Notes: a model not told the origin generated them from the letters alone. Counted from the first letter of the stretch, positions 1 through 10,423 are shown. The stretch: DNA of 64,000 nt from an uncultured Alistipes sp. (GCA_948736885.1 CAPXWY010000001.1:62001-126000), one strand, 5' to 3'. Numbers and translations: made by a program.

Positions 1-564
1 GGCGGCGTCCGAAACGAAATCCTCGTGGTCCTTGTCGATGACGAGCATGTCGCCCTCGTAGATATTATCGATCCAATGATTGTACTTGTTGTTGAGCCGC
101 CGCAGGTAGGCCTCGTCGATATTCATCTCGTAATCGCGCCCGCGCTTGCGAATCTGCGAAATGAGCGTCGGAACGCCCGCCCGGAGGTAAATCAGCAGGT
201 CGGGCCGCGGAATCAGCGTTGTGATGAGCCGGAAAATCTTCATGTAGGTCTCGATGTCGCGCGACGACATGAGCCCCATTTCGTGGAGGTTGTCGGCGAA
301 GATGTGGGCATCCTCGTAGATGGTCCTGTCCTGGAAGATGATGCCCTTCCGGCTGTCGCCGAGCATCTCCATGGTCTGCTGGATACGGCTCCCGAGGAAC
401 GAAATCTGAAGGTTGAACGACCAGCGGTTCATGTCGTTGTAGAAGTCGCCGATGTAGGGGTTGTCGCTCTCTTCGTAATAGGCTTTGGCGCAATAGCGCT
501 CGGTCAGCATTTGGGTCAGCGTGGTCTTTCCGCTTCCGATGTTACCGGCAATGGCAATATACAT
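1..564 (-). CDS. Deoxynucleoside kinase (3' end outside the window)
   Basis: Phosphorylates deoxynucleosides with ATP in the nucleotide salvage pathway (dNK/dGK/dCK family). The visible 188 residues start MYIAIAGNIGSGKT, a P-loop at residues 7-14, and continue with the lid/active-site DRT motif (QDRTIYED, around residues 78-85). Most of the family length (about 200-210 residues) is present; only the last residues are cut off by the window edge. It lies 84 bp downstream of the GH3-family gene and reads the same way, so it may be the last gene of a trkA-GH3-dNK transcript. Substrate preference cannot be told from the sequence. Confidence 0.9.
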   Translation of the reverse strand, partial: MYIAIAGNIGSGKTTLTQMLTERYCAKAYYEESDNPYIGDFYNDMNRWSFNLQISFLGSRIQQTMEMLGDSRKGIIFQDRTIYEDAHIFADNLHEMGLMSSRDIETYMKIFRLITTLIPRPDLLIYLRAGVPTLISQIRKRGRDYEMNIDEAYLRRLNNKYNHWIDNIYEGDMLVIDKDHEDFVSDAA

Positions 565-648
565 TAATTAAAAATTAAGAATTAAAAATTCAAAATCATG
601 CGGCGGCGTTCAGGTCGGCACGTTCCAGCAACCTTTCATGACCGGGGT

Positions 649-2127
649 TCAAACTTGCGCGCTTTCCGACACGAACTTCAGCAGGTCGTCGGCCACGCGG
701 CGGTCGTTGACCAGCCGCGGCACCTTGTTCTTGCCGCGGGACTGCATCCAGCCCATGAAGGTCCCCGGCGCCACGACCGTCAGGTGCTGACGCTCCAGGG
801 TGGTCTGCCGCTTGGCGTCGTAATCGGAATTGACGCTCCGCAAGGCCTCGTCGAGCGCCGCGGCGAACCGCTCCAGGTCGTCGGGCTGCCGGCCGAACTC
901 GACGAACCACTCGTGGGCGCCCCGCTCGCTGAGCGACATGTAAAGCGGCGCCACGCTGTACTCCGTGACGACGGCCCCCGTGCGGGTGCAGGCTTCGGCC
1001 AGGGCACGGTCGGCGTTTTCGACTATGAGCTCCTCGCCGAAGACATTGATGTACTGACGCGTACGCCCGGCGAAACGGATGCGGTAAGGGTCGGTCGACG
1101 TGAACTCCACGCGGTCGCCGATTTCGTAGCGCCACAGCCCGTTGTTGGAGGAGATGATCATGGCGTAACTGCGGCCCGGCCGAACCCCTGCCAACGGCAG
1201 GACGGTATGTCCGTCGCGGAACTCGAAATAAGTGCCGTAATCGAGCATCAGCAGCATGTCGTCGCGCTGCGGGTCGTCGGCCAGCGCGAAGAAGCCCTCC
1301 GAAGCGTTGTAAGTCTCCATGTAGCGCATGCCGGGCGAAGGAATCAGCGCCTCGAACGAACGGCGGTAGGGAGCGAACTCGACGCCCCCGTGGGCGAACA
1401 GCTCCAAATCGGGCCACACCTCCAGCAAGTTGCTCTTGCCGGTGAACTCCAGCACGCGGCGCATCAACGCCAGATTCCACGACGGAACGCCGGCGAACGC
1501 CACGATATGCTGCCCGGAACACTCGCGGGCGATAGCCTCGGCCTTGCGGTCGAAATCGGAGATGATGGCCGTAGAACTCCTGGGAGCCCGGATCCCGCGG
1601 CTGAGAAAAGCCGTCTCGTGAATCAGCAAGGCCGAGAGGTCGCCGACGAGGTTGCGCCCCTCGCGGCGGCACGACCCGCCCAACGTGAGGGTCTTGCCGT
1701 CGAACATGCGGGTGCGGGGATTGGCATCGGCGACGAGCGCGGCCAGATCGCGCATGCCGAGCGTATGGTTCCACCAAAGCGACTCGCGCGTGACGGGGAT
1801 ATACTTGCTGCGGTCCGACGTGGTCCCCGACGACCGGGCGAAGAGACCGACGCGGCCGGGAGCGGCGACGTTGCGCTCGCCCGCGACCATGCGCTCGATC
1901 CACGGCTTGAACGAATCGTAATCGAACACGGGAACCAAGGCGCAGAAATGCGCGGGAGTCCGGGCCGCCGACAAGCCGTACCGCTTGCCGAAAGCCGTAC
2001 CGAGCCCCCGGTCCACCAACTGACGGAACATCCGCTCCTGGGTCTCGGCGGGATGGCGCCGGAAACGGTCGATGGCTTTCAACCGCTGCGAAAACCAAGC
2101 CCTGCATATCGTACTGCGCAATGACAT
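649..2127 (-). CDS. GH3-family (auxin-responsive promoter-like) acyl-adenylate/amide synthetase
   Basis: A 492-residue protein of the GH3 family, named after plant enzymes that adenylate carboxylic acids and join them to amino acids. Visible family motifs are the ATP-binding SSGTTSDRSKYIPVT near residues 98-112, an NASEGFFA segment in the middle (the usual YxxSE/GxNxE-type adenylate motif), and a C-terminal region with TFMGWMQSRGKNKVPRLV. Bacteroidetes carry GH3 proteins commonly but their substrate is unknown. The gene follows trkA after 15 bp, which suggests one transcript. The function is inferred from the family only. Confidence 0.85.
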   Translation of the reverse strand: MSLRSTICRAWFSQRLKAIDRFRRHPAETQERMFRQLVDRGLGTAFGKRYGLSAARTPAHFCALVPVFDYDSFKPWIERMVAGERNVAAPGRVGLFARSSGTTSDRSKYIPVTRESLWWNHTLGMRDLAALVADANPRTRMFDGKTLTLGGSCRREGRNLVGDLSALLIHETAFLSRGIRAPRSSTAIISDFDRKAEAIARECSGQHIVAFAGVPSWNLALMRRVLEFTGKSNLLEVWPDLELFAHGGVEFAPYRRSFEALIPSPGMRYMETYNASEGFFALADDPQRDDMLLMLDYGTYFEFRDGHTVLPLAGVRPGRSYAMIISSNNGLWRYEIGDRVEFTSTDPYRIRFAGRTRQYINVFGEELIVENADRALAEACTRTGAVVTEYSVAPLYMSLSERGAHEWFVEFGRQPDDLERFAAALDEALRSVNSDYDAKRQTTLERQHLTVVAPGTFMGWMQSRGKNKVPRLVNDRRVADDLLKFVSESAQV

Positions 2128-2142
2128 AACCCTGCTGCTTTG

Positions 2143-3483
2143 CTAATTGAAAAAATAACCCACCTTGCTCACCGACGCGGGCATGGCGAAAATCACCACG
2201 CGGTCGTAAGGATTGACCTCCATGTTGCCGACGGCGATGAACGCCTTGTCGCCGCGCACGATACCGCCCACGATGACGTCCTCGGGAAGCCCCCAATCGC
2301 GGATGCGCGCCTTGGTAGCGGGCGAATTGGGCTTGACGATGAACTCCAGCACCTCGGCGTCGCTGCCCGTCAGGCACTTGATGGCCTGCACGTCGGTCGA
2401 CATGGTGAACCGGAAGATATTGGACGCCGTGACGAGCTTCTTGTTGATGATGGTGTCGATGCCGATGGACTCGGCGAGGTTGATGTAATTGAGGTTCTCG
2501 ACCTCGGCGATCACCTTCTTGACCCCCATTTGCCGGGCGAGCATGGCGGCCAGGATGTTGGTCTCGCTGCGTCCGGTGACGGCCACGAAAGCGTCCATGT
2601 TGGCCAACCCCTCTTCGAGCATGGCCTCGGTGTTGCGCCCGTCCTCGTTGATGATAAGCGTCTTGTCGAGCATCTCGGCCAACCGGTAAGCCTTGTCGGC
2701 GTTGTAGTCGACCAACTTGATGTTGACCTCGCTCTGCAATTCGGTCGCAATCCGTATGCCGATGCGCGACCCGCCGAGAATCATCATGTTCTTGATCTCG
2801 ACGTTGGAACGCCCCGAGAACTCCATAACCTCGCTCACAGCGTCCTGCCGCGCAATGATATAGACGACGTCGCCTTCGGCGAGCTGCTCGCCGCTGCGGG
2901 GGATGATGGTCTGCCCGCACCGCGTAATGGCGACGGTCCGGTAACCCAACGGCGCGTCGTCCTCCTCGGAGGCACCGGGGTCGGTGCCGACCAACGGCGA
3001 AGCGGGCTCGAGCCGGAAGACGACGAGCGAGAGCTTGCCGCTCGAAAAATCGACGTACTCGGTAGTGGAGGTATGCCCCAGGAGGTTGATGACCTCGCGG
3101 GCGGCGACCTTCTCGGGATAAAAGAGGTAGTCGATGCCCATGTCGATGAAGACCTCCTTGTTGTTGGGTTCGAGATACTCGTTGTTGTCGATACGGGCGA
3201 TGGACTTCTTGGCGCCGAGCTTCTTGGCGAGCATGGCGGCGACGATGTTGACGTTCTCCTCGTGGTTGACGGCGATGAAGAGGTCGCAGCGGCGCACCGA
3301 AGCCCTGCGCAAGGTAGCGAAGGTGGTGGAATCGCCCTCGACGGTGATGACGTCGGCCAGACTGCCCACCTCCGAGAGGAGCTTCTGGTCGCTGTCGACG
3401 ATGGTGATGTCGTGGCCGTGGCCGCTCAACATCCGGGCCAGATGGCTGCCCATCTCGCCCGCACCCGCTATCACGATTTTCAT
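2143..3483 (-). CDS. trkA: Trk system potassium transporter regulatory subunit TrkA
   Basis: Peripheral NAD(H)-binding subunit that gates the TrkH/TrkG potassium channel at the inner membrane. The 446 residues hold the double arrangement of the long TrkA form: Rossmann motif GAGEMGSHLA at residues 7-16, a TrkA-C domain, a second Rossmann motif (GGSRIGIRIA, about residue 236) and a second TrkA-C domain near the end. No trkH gene lies in the window. Its promoter is one half of a palindromic bidirectional promoter at 3555-3570. It probably drives the GH3 gene as well, 15 bp downstream. Confidence 0.95.
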   Translation of the reverse strand: MKIVIAGAGEMGSHLARMLSGHGHDITIVDSDQKLLSEVGSLADVITVEGDSTTFATLRRASVRRCDLFIAVNHEENVNIVAAMLAKKLGAKKSIARIDNNEYLEPNNKEVFIDMGIDYLFYPEKVAAREVINLLGHTSTTEYVDFSSGKLSLVVFRLEPASPLVGTDPGASEEDDAPLGYRTVAITRCGQTIIPRSGEQLAEGDVVYIIARQDAVSEVMEFSGRSNVEIKNMMILGGSRIGIRIATELQSEVNIKLVDYNADKAYRLAEMLDKTLIINEDGRNTEAMLEEGLANMDAFVAVTGRSETNILAAMLARQMGVKKVIAEVENLNYINLAESIGIDTIINKKLVTASNIFRFTMSTDVQAIKCLTGSDAEVLEFIVKPNSPATKARIRDWGLPEDVIVGGIVRGDKAFIAVGNMEVNPYDRVVIFAMPASVSKVGYFFN

Positions 3484-3538
3484 GGCGCTGCTTGGATTCA
3501 GGCCCGCCGCAGCCCCGCAGGCTCCGAACGGACACGAT

Positions 3539-3585
3539 TTTGCAATTTATCTTACAAATGTATACATTTGTCGGCGAAAGCCAAA
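3539..3585. promoter_or_regulatory. Palindromic bidirectional promoter for trkA (-) and the CXXC membrane protein (+)
   Basis: CAAATGTATACATTTG at 3555-3570 is a perfect palindrome. Each half gives TACATTTG, a match to the Bacteroidetes -7 box TAnnTTTG, one per strand. A TTTG (-33 element) lies 20 bp upstream for the plus promoter (3539-3542), and a CAAA (3582-3585) lies 19 bp away for the minus promoter. The two promoters interlock, so polymerase bound for one direction would block the other. Confidence 0.65.
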
Positions 3586-3611
3586 ATTTCGGCAGCTAAA
3601 AATCCAATATT

Positions 3612-3872
3612 ATGCCAACGTGGACGACAGTCGTACTTTGCGCGATAGGAGCCGTGGGATTTTTCGTGGCGGGAATGTCGCTGACGCTGATATTCAAGGG
3701 CCGCCATATCGACTCGGAAATCTCGACCAACAAGAACATGCAGCGCCTGGGCATCAAATGCGCCGTCCAGGAGACCCGCGAAGCCGACGGCACGGCCGAC
3801 TGCGCCCCGGACCCCGCGCAAAACGGATGCACAGGCAACTGCGGCGCCTGCGACATACAGCACAAGCAATAG
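3612..3872 (+). CDS. Small single-pass membrane protein with a cysteine-rich tail, unknown function
   Basis: An 86-residue protein not recognised as a named family. One hydrophobic segment (about residues 6-27) is followed by a soluble tail containing Cys at the KCAVQ, DCAPD, NGCTGNCGACD segments, with a C-x2-C-x2-C-like cluster (CTGNCGAC) close to the C-terminus. This spacing could bind a metal or a redox cofactor. It is preceded by the plus half of the bidirectional promoter (TACATTTG at 3563-3570) about 41 bp upstream, which supports it being a real gene. Confidence 0.65.
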   Translation: MPTWTTVVLCAIGAVGFFVAGMSLTLIFKGRHIDSEISTNKNMQRLGIKCAVQETREADGTADCAPDPAQNGCTGNCGACDIQHKQ

Positions 3873-3889
3873 CGAAGGGCTTGCATTCG

Positions 3890-4270
3890 GCCCGCTTGTC
3901 ATTCCGCCATCCACCGCTCCTGTCATTCTGCGGAGCCCTCCCCTTCTGTCATTCTGAGGAGGTCGCAAGACCGACGAAGAATCTAATACAAAGTCATTCT
4001 GAACGGAGTTAAAAATCTGTTCTCCCCGAAACCTTTGCAAGCAACTCGCAAGTCTCTTTTTTTCTCGTACTTTCTCGTGCAAGAAAGTACCAAAGAGCTT
4101 TTGCACGGTGTAAATGGCGGCATCCGTCTTCACTCGTTCGCTGAGCGGGCACGGAAGACTTACGCTGTTCCGAACACCCGCTCCGGGCGCTCACTCCCTC
4201 GACGAATGAAACCCCGCCATTTCCACGAGTGCGGGATTTCGCAAGAGCCATTCGCGGACCCGGCTGGTTA
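3890..4270. repeat. Long intergenic repeat, inverted partner at 9173-9545
   Basis: This gene-free stretch carries three copies of a TGTCATTCTG/CATTCCG-type motif, then a block of about 230 bp (4033-4265) that recurs in inverted orientation at 9173-9413 with high but imperfect identity. Short open frames within it are matched in the partner copy, but they have no recognisable product. The final part (4253-4300) resembles a segment at 31457-31508. Confidence 0.75.
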
Positions 4271-4312
4271 AAGCACAAGCCGGGCGCCGCGCATTACTTA
4301 ACCGGAGCTTGC

Positions 4313-4324
4313 TAAAACGTTTTA
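4313..4324. repeat. Palindrome TAAAACGTTTTA, copy 1
   Basis: A 12-bp perfect palindrome, preceded by GC. The same sequence is found at 4926-4937, 25094-25105 and 31334-31345, always at or just after the 3' end of a gene or in an intergenic region. Confidence 0.6.
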
Positions 4325-4335
4325 ACAACGCGCGG

Positions 4336-4367
4336 CAAAAAAGCGGCGGCCGTATCCCGACCGCCGC
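4336..4367 (-). terminator. Rho-independent terminator of the PepSY-like lipoprotein gene
   Basis: Read on the minus strand, GCGGCGG and CCGCCGC pair over an 11-nt loop and are followed by TTTTTT. It lies about 20 bp after the stop codon at 4389. Confidence 0.75.
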
Positions 4368-4388
4368 ACAACAGCGAAAACCGCAAGG

Positions 4389-4841
4389 CTAAATGAATGT
4401 CCCGTCGGGGAGCATATCGACCTCCGCCTCCCGGCCCGAAACCGGATCGTCCAACTCGAACCGGTACCACTCGCGCGCGGGACTGGCATAATGGTCGACC
4501 TCGTCGATCCGCCAAGTCCCGTACTGCGAAGCGCGCAAGGCATCCAGCACGACGGGCGGAACTTCGCTCAGCAGAATTTCGGTCTTGGTCTGCACCCATC
4601 GGTCCGCAGCGTCGAAACGCACCTCGCGCAAAGCCGTGCCGTCGACAATGTCGACCTCCAACACGTACAGCGGATTCCGCTCCCGCTCGCCCCCGATGAT
4701 GCGGGAGCCGGGATATTGCTGCGCAATGAACTCCGTCACGGCCTGCGGAAGCTGATGCGGAAGCAGGTGACGGTCGTCGTCGTGGTCATCGCAAGCCTGC
4801 ATCGCTGCTGCCGAAACCAACGCCAGCAGCCAAAATAACAT
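4389..4841 (-). CDS. PepSY-like (BLIP-type) lipoprotein
   Basis: A 150-residue exported protein. The N-terminal hydrophobic stretch ends in a lipobox (AAMQAC), so it should be a lipoprotein anchored in the periplasm or outer membrane. The rest shows two PepSY-like repeats: one around residues 35-75 (AVTEFIAQQYPGSRI... YVLEVDIVDG) and one around 95-150, ending EAEVDMLPDGTFI, a pattern typical of Bacteroidetes putative beta-lactamase-inhibitor-like/PepSY-like proteins. Such proteins are thought to inhibit or bind other secreted proteins; the partner is unknown. A terminator follows. Confidence 0.8.
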   Translation of the reverse strand: MLFWLLALVSAAAMQACDDHDDDRHLLPHQLPQAVTEFIAQQYPGSRIIGGERERNPLYVLEVDIVDGTALREVRFDAADRWVQTKTEILLSEVPPVVLDALRASQYGTWRIDEVDHYASPAREWYRFELDDPVSGREAEVDMLPDGTFI

Positions 4842-4925
4842 TTTTTTTCATCCTTATCATTATTATCCGAGACATACTATCAAAAAAGCGGCCATACCGC
4901 CCGGAGAACGGCGGGAACAGCCTGC

Positions 4926-4934
4926 TAAAACGTT

Positions 4935-4937
<3 letters not shown>
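4926..4937. repeat. Palindrome TAAAACGTTTTA, copy 2
   Basis: This copy overlaps the stop codon of the DEAD-box helicase gene (TAA at 4935-4937, minus strand). Confidence 0.6.
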
Positions 4938-6359
<1,422 letters not shown>

Positions 6360-6472
6360 ATGTCTTTTATTATTTTATATTAGATTCTTCGCTGCGCTCG
6401 GAACGACGGCATGAATGCCATGTCGGGCAAAGAGCGGACTGCGAACAATTTTTAATTCTTAATTTTTCATTT

Positions 6473-7834
6473 TTAATTGCCCCCGGCGACTTCCTCGCCG
6501 AACAGCGTAGCCGAAGTGCACCCCGTGATGCGCACGCGGACGTAATCGCCGATGCTGTGCGAACCGCGGTCGAAGACAACGACCTTGTTCTGCGAAGTAC
6601 GGCCCGAGAGCTGGCCGGCGTCGCGCTTGGAAACGCCCTCGACCAACACCTCGAACTCCTTGCCCACGTCGCGCAGATAACTTTGGCGGCCGAGCTCGTT
6701 CTGCAAGGCGATGATTTCCTGCAAACGCCGCGACTTCACGTCGTCGGGCACGTCGTCGGGCAGGTGCTTCGATGCGAAGGTACCGGGACGCTCGGAATAT
6801 TTGAACATGAAGGCGAAGTCGTAGCCCACCTCGCGCATGAGCGAAAGGGTCCGGGCGTGCTCCTCCTCGGTCTCGCCGGAAAAACCTGCAATCAAATCGG
6901 TCGTGATACCGCAGTCGGGCATGTAGCGCCGGATGGCGGCGATGCGGCCGAGGTACCACTCGCGCGAATACTTGCGGTTCATGCGTTCGAGCATCGACGT
7001 GGCACCCGACTGGGCGGGCAGATGAATCGAACGGCAGACGTTGGGCATCGAAGCCATGACTTCGAGCAAACGGTCGCTCATGTCCTTGGGATGCGACGTG
7101 GCGAACCGGACGCGCAAAAGGGGCGAAACCAACGCCGTGCGCCGCACGAGCTCGGGGAAGTCGACCTCCCCGGCGCGATAGGAATTGACGTTCTGCCCGA
7201 GGAGCGTGACCTCGCGGTAACCGTTGTCGAAAAGGGTCCGGACCTCGGCGAGGATGGTCTCGGGGTCGCGGCTCCGCTCCCGGCCGCGGGTATAAGGCAC
7301 GACGCAGTAGGAACAGAAATTGTTGCACCCGCGCATGATGGAAACGAACGCGCTGACGCCGTTCTTGTCGAGCCGCACGGGGGCGATTTCGGCGTAAGTC
7401 TCCTCGGAAGAAAGCAGCACGTTGACCCCCTTGCCGCCCGCCTCGGCCTCGCGGACCAAACGCGGCAAATCGCGGTAAGCGTCGGGCCCGGCGACGACGT
7501 CGACCCCGGCAGGCCCCTCGGTTAGCTTCTCCTTGAGCCGCTCGGCCATGCACCCGATGACGCCGACTATAAGCGACGGCCTGGCCTTGCGCAAACGCCG
7601 CATTTCGGCCAGACGTCCCCAGATACGCTGCTCGGCGTTGTCGCGGATGGAACAGGTATTGATGAGCACGACATCGGCCTCGTCGGGCACCTCGGTATGG
7701 ACGAAACCCTCCTGCTGCATGATGGAGACGACGATTTCCGAATCGCCGACGTTCATCTGGCAGCCGTAGGTCTCGACGTAGAGCCTGCGCCCGGCACCCG
7801 CGAGGGGACGCAAGGTATTTACACTAAGGTTCAA
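6473..7834 (-). CDS. miaB: tRNA-2-methylthio-N6-dimethylallyladenosine synthase MiaB
   Basis: Radical-SAM enzyme that adds a methylthio group to i6A37 of tRNAs reading UNN codons. The 453 residues show the N-terminal UPF0004 domain with its auxiliary-cluster cysteines (YGCQMN, NTCSIRD, IGCMAERL), the radical-SAM CNNFCSYC motif at roughly residues 171-178, and a C-terminal TRAM domain. NTCSIRDNAEQR and MRGCNNFCSYC identify MiaB rather than MtaB or RimO. It ends 113 bp before the helicase start. Confidence 0.94.
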   Translation of the reverse strand: MNLSVNTLRPLAGAGRRLYVETYGCQMNVGDSEIVVSIMQQEGFVHTEVPDEADVVLINTCSIRDNAEQRIWGRLAEMRRLRKARPSLIVGVIGCMAERLKEKLTEGPAGVDVVAGPDAYRDLPRLVREAEAGGKGVNVLLSSEETYAEIAPVRLDKNGVSAFVSIMRGCNNFCSYCVVPYTRGRERSRDPETILAEVRTLFDNGYREVTLLGQNVNSYRAGEVDFPELVRRTALVSPLLRVRFATSHPKDMSDRLLEVMASMPNVCRSIHLPAQSGATSMLERMNRKYSREWYLGRIAAIRRYMPDCGITTDLIAGFSGETEEEHARTLSLMREVGYDFAFMFKYSERPGTFASKHLPDDVPDDVKSRRLQEIIALQNELGRQSYLRDVGKEFEVLVEGVSKRDAGQLSGRTSQNKVVVFDRGSHSIGDYVRVRITGCTSATLFGEEVAGGN

Positions 7835-7913
7835 AGTGAAAAATGAAAGGTGAAAGGAGGATTAAACATTTTAACAGATTCTTCGCTTCGCTACAGAATG
7901 ACACGCAGCCGCG

Positions 7914-8903
7914 CTATTCGGCCTGTATTTCGTTCTTCTCGGGGAACTGCTTGAAACCCTCGCCGAAAGTCTCGTAGGCGTCGGTGACGACGACGAAAGC
8001 CCGCGGGTCGATCTCCTTGATTTTGTGCTGGACCTGCCGCACCTCCTTCCGGCTGACGACCAGGAAAATCATATCGCGGACGGTATCGGTGTACATGCCC
8101 TTGGACTTGATATAGGTAGCACTGCGGTCCAGCTCCTCGATGATGAACTTCTTGAGCGGGTCGTGGTGGTCGCTGATGATGAAGAGCAGCTTGTCGTAGG
8201 ATGCGCCGTCGAGCATGTAGGCGACCACGCGCGACGAAGCGTAGATCATCAGCAGCGAATAGAGCGTGAGCATCCACCCGTTGGACGACGCCTCGCCCGT
8301 ACCGAGCCCGAAACCGATGACGGCCAAACCCGAGATGACGACGAACCCGTCGGCGAGGAAGATACCCGTGGAGAACTTGATGCCGCAGAACTTCTGCAAC
8401 AGCATGCCGACGATGTCGGTACCCCCGGTCGTAGCCTGCTGCCGCACGACGAGCCCCTGCCCGATACCGACCCAGACGGCACCCATGATGCAGGTGAGCA
8501 ACAGGTCGTTGGAGAGGTCGAGATAGCCGTTCAGAAGCAGCGCGGGATCGAGCGACTCGACAGCCGCCTGGTCGGGATAGACCAACCGGGTGAGGATGTT
8601 CATGAAACCGGGCGTATAGAACGCGGCCACGACGGTACGTGTACCGAAATGGCCGCCGAAAATCCACAGAGCCGTCAGCATGAGAGGCACGTCGAACATG
8701 TAACCGAACGTACCGACCTGGACCGAGGGGAAGATATTGTGCAAGACGATGCCCATGCCATAGACGCCGCCGGGAACGAAGTTGTAGGGATTGATGAAGA
8801 GGACGAACCCCGCGCCCATGATCGAACAGCCCAGCAAAATAAGAACCCACGTGCGCCACCACGCCCACGAGCGCATCGGCTCAAGCAAAGACTTGGCATC
8901 CAT
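7914..8903 (-). CDS. YitT-family membrane protein with C-terminal DUF2179 domain
   Basis: A 329-residue inner-membrane protein of the YitT family (YitT membrane domain plus DUF2179). About five hydrophobic segments occupy residues 20-240, including the family signatures NPYNFVPGGVYGMG and GIGQGLVVRQQATTGGTDIVG. The soluble C-terminal DUF2179 domain follows (GMYTDTVRDMIFLVVSRKE). The transported substrate, if any, is unknown. The promoter is carried by a repeated element upstream (-7 box at 8925-8932). Confidence 0.88.
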   Translation of the reverse strand: MDAKSLLEPMRSWAWWRTWVLILLGCSIMGAGFVLFINPYNFVPGGVYGMGIVLHNIFPSVQVGTFGYMFDVPLMLTALWIFGGHFGTRTVVAAFYTPGFMNILTRLVYPDQAAVESLDPALLLNGYLDLSNDLLLTCIMGAVWVGIGQGLVVRQQATTGGTDIVGMLLQKFCGIKFSTGIFLADGFVVISGLAVIGFGLGTGEASSNGWMLTLYSLLMIYASSRVVAYMLDGASYDKLLFIISDHHDPLKKFIIEELDRSATYIKSKGMYTDTVRDMIFLVVSRKEVRQVQHKIKEIDPRAFVVVTDAYETFGEGFKQFPEKNEIQAE

Positions 8904-8924
8904 AGCAACAAAAGTTTAGGAATG

Positions 8925-8956
8925 CAAAGGTAGTGCAAGCCGAGAACAATGCCAAA
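8925..8956 (-). promoter_or_regulatory. Promoter of the YitT-family gene, within a repeated element
   Basis: On the minus strand, TACCTTTG (8925-8932) is preceded 20 bp upstream by TTTG (8953-8956), the ideal Bacteroidetes arrangement. The leader is about 21 nt. The same promoter unit precedes the MATE gene at 40768-40799. Confidence 0.75.
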
Positions 8957-9085
8957 TTTATTTGAGCATTGTCGAGGCGCAGCCTGCCTAAGCGAGAGTT
9001 CATCTCTCGCAAAGTAGTGCAAGCCGAGCGGAAAAGCAAACGGAGTTTGCATTTTCCCGAGGCGCAGCCTGCCTAAACCGAAGAT
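8926..9085. repeat. Two tandem promoter-type repeat units
   Basis: Two diverged units, each made of a GTAGTGCAAGCCGAG segment, an AT-rich hairpin (for example GCAAACGGAGTTTGC) and GAGGCGCAGCCTGCCTAA. They end at 8990 and 9077. Only the unit nearest the gene keeps a full TACCTTTG; the outer one reads CAAAGTA. Related units lie at 40768-41083 and, more distantly, 48180-48346. Confidence 0.7.
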
Positions 9086-9172
9086 TCATCTTCGGAAAAA
9101 TTGAAAAACAAGGGGCCTTTCTGAGAAAAGAAAGAGGAGAGGGGCTCAAAATGTCGGGACGATACGTTGCGC

Positions 9173-9545
9173 GACCGCCCCGGCCGGGCCCGCGAATGAT
9201 TCTTGCGAAATCCCGCACTCGTGGAAATGGCGGGGTTTCGTCCGTCGAGGGAGCGAGCGCCCGGAGCGGGTGTTCGGAACAGCGTAAGTCTTCCGTGCCC
9301 GCTCAGCGAACGACCGAAGACGGATGCCGCCATTTTCACCGTGCAAAAGCTCTTTGGTACTTTCTTGCACAAGAAAGTACAAGAAAAAAGAGACTTGCAA
9401 GTTGTTCGTAAAGGTTTCGGTGCCGGAATAGATTCTTCGTCAAGGTACTGCCTTTCCTCAGAATGACAGAGGGGAGAGGGCTCCACAGAATGACAGGGAG
9501 GGGGGGGGGCAGAATGACGGGCAGGGGCTCGGAATGACAGAGGGC
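9173..9545. repeat. Long intergenic repeat, inverted partner of 3890-4270
   Basis: The 9173-9413 block is the reverse complement of the 4033-4265 block, and 9430-9545 has four AGAATGACAG-type motifs matching the other end of the partner. Together with the promoter repeats this fills the gap between the YitT gene and plsY; I see no gene in it. Confidence 0.75.
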
Positions 9546-9614
9546 GGAGCATGAAAAACGCAGTTGCGGCGGTCCGATTTTCGCACCGGGAAGTCCGAAT
9601 ATGGAAATTTTAAT

Positions 9615-9622
9615 TATATTTG
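9615..9622 (+). promoter_or_regulatory. plsY promoter (-7 box)
   Basis: TATATTTG, a match to TAnnTTTG, ends 26 bp before the plsY start codon. No clear -33 TTTG is seen at the usual distance. Confidence 0.55.
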
Positions 9623-9648
9623 CATAACGAACCATACCGAACCGGACT

Positions 9649-10350
9649 ATGATACTTACGATTTATACTGCTACGACGATGATTGTGCTTGCCTATCTGC
9701 TGGGCTCGATACCGAGCGCCGTGTGGATCGGCAAGAAATACTACGGCATCGACATCCGCGAATACGGCAGCAAGAACGCCGGGACGACCAACATGCTGCG
9801 CGTGCTGGGCCGCCGTGCCGCAGCCCCCGTCTTTGCGCTCGACTTTCTGAAAGGATTCGTCGCGGTGACCGTCATCGAACTGATGCAATACGACGATCTG
9901 ATCGGCCACAACGACATCATCAATCTGAAAATCGGCGCCGTGGTGGCGGCCGTGCTGGGCCACATATTCCCCATCTTCGCGGGATTCCGCGGCGGCAAGG
10001 GCGTGGCGACGCTGGTGGGCGCCGTGACGGGCATCTACCCCCCGGCCGCACTGCTCTGCTTCGGCGTCTGGATCGTGGTGCTGATGATTTCGCACTACGT
10101 ATCGCTCTCGTCGATGATTGCGGGCTGCTGCTTCCCGGTCTTCACCCTTATCTCGCCCAAGGTCAACGGCTCGAAAGCCTTTGTCGTCTTCTCGTTCATC
10201 ATTGCGATACTGCTGCTGGTGACCCACCGCAAGAACATCAAACGGCTGCGCGAGGGGACCGAATCGAAAATCCACATCTGGAAAACCCGCCGCACCCGCA
10301 CCGACGGCCCGACGCCACCGAAAAACGACGGCGCAACACCCCGGGAATAG
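9649..10350 (+). CDS. plsY: Glycerol-3-phosphate acyltransferase PlsY
   Basis: Integral membrane enzyme that transfers an acyl group from acyl-phosphate to glycerol-3-phosphate, the first step of phospholipid synthesis. The 233 residues include the three cytosolic motifs: GSIPSAVW with EYGSKNAGTTNMLR (about 20-50), FRGGKGVAT (around 124-132), and TH-RKNIKRL near the end. About five membrane segments alternate with these motifs. The C-terminus has a basic extension of about 30 residues beyond the usual length. The acyl-CoA synthetase gene follows after 73 bp on the same strand, which fits lipid metabolism. Confidence 0.92.
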   Translation: MILTIYTATTMIVLAYLLGSIPSAVWIGKKYYGIDIREYGSKNAGTTNMLRVLGRRAAAPVFALDFLKGFVAVTVIELMQYDDLIGHNDIINLKIGAVVAAVLGHIFPIFAGFRGGKGVATLVGAVTGIYPPAALLCFGVWIVVLMISHYVSLSSMIAGCCFPVFTLISPKVNGSKAFVVFSFIIAILLLVTHRKNIKRLREGTESKIHIWKTRRTRTDGPTPPKNDGATPRE

Positions 10351-10423
10351 CCCGGTGCATGCCCCGCCGGGCAAGGGGCGATGCTCCGTCCGGTCCGGTT
10401 TTTGCGCACAAGAACTCCACGCT

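Noticed and set aside
596..3535. Very long open frames antisense to or overlapping the GH3 and trkA genes, and similar ones over many other genes
   Set aside because: They arise from GC-rich codon use on the other strand, are rich in Arg/Ala/Gly, show no domain, and overlap genes with clear families.
4033..4271. Small genes in the long intergenic repeats
   Set aside because: Short frames exist in several phases in both copies, but lack ribosome-binding or promoter signals and any recognisable domain.
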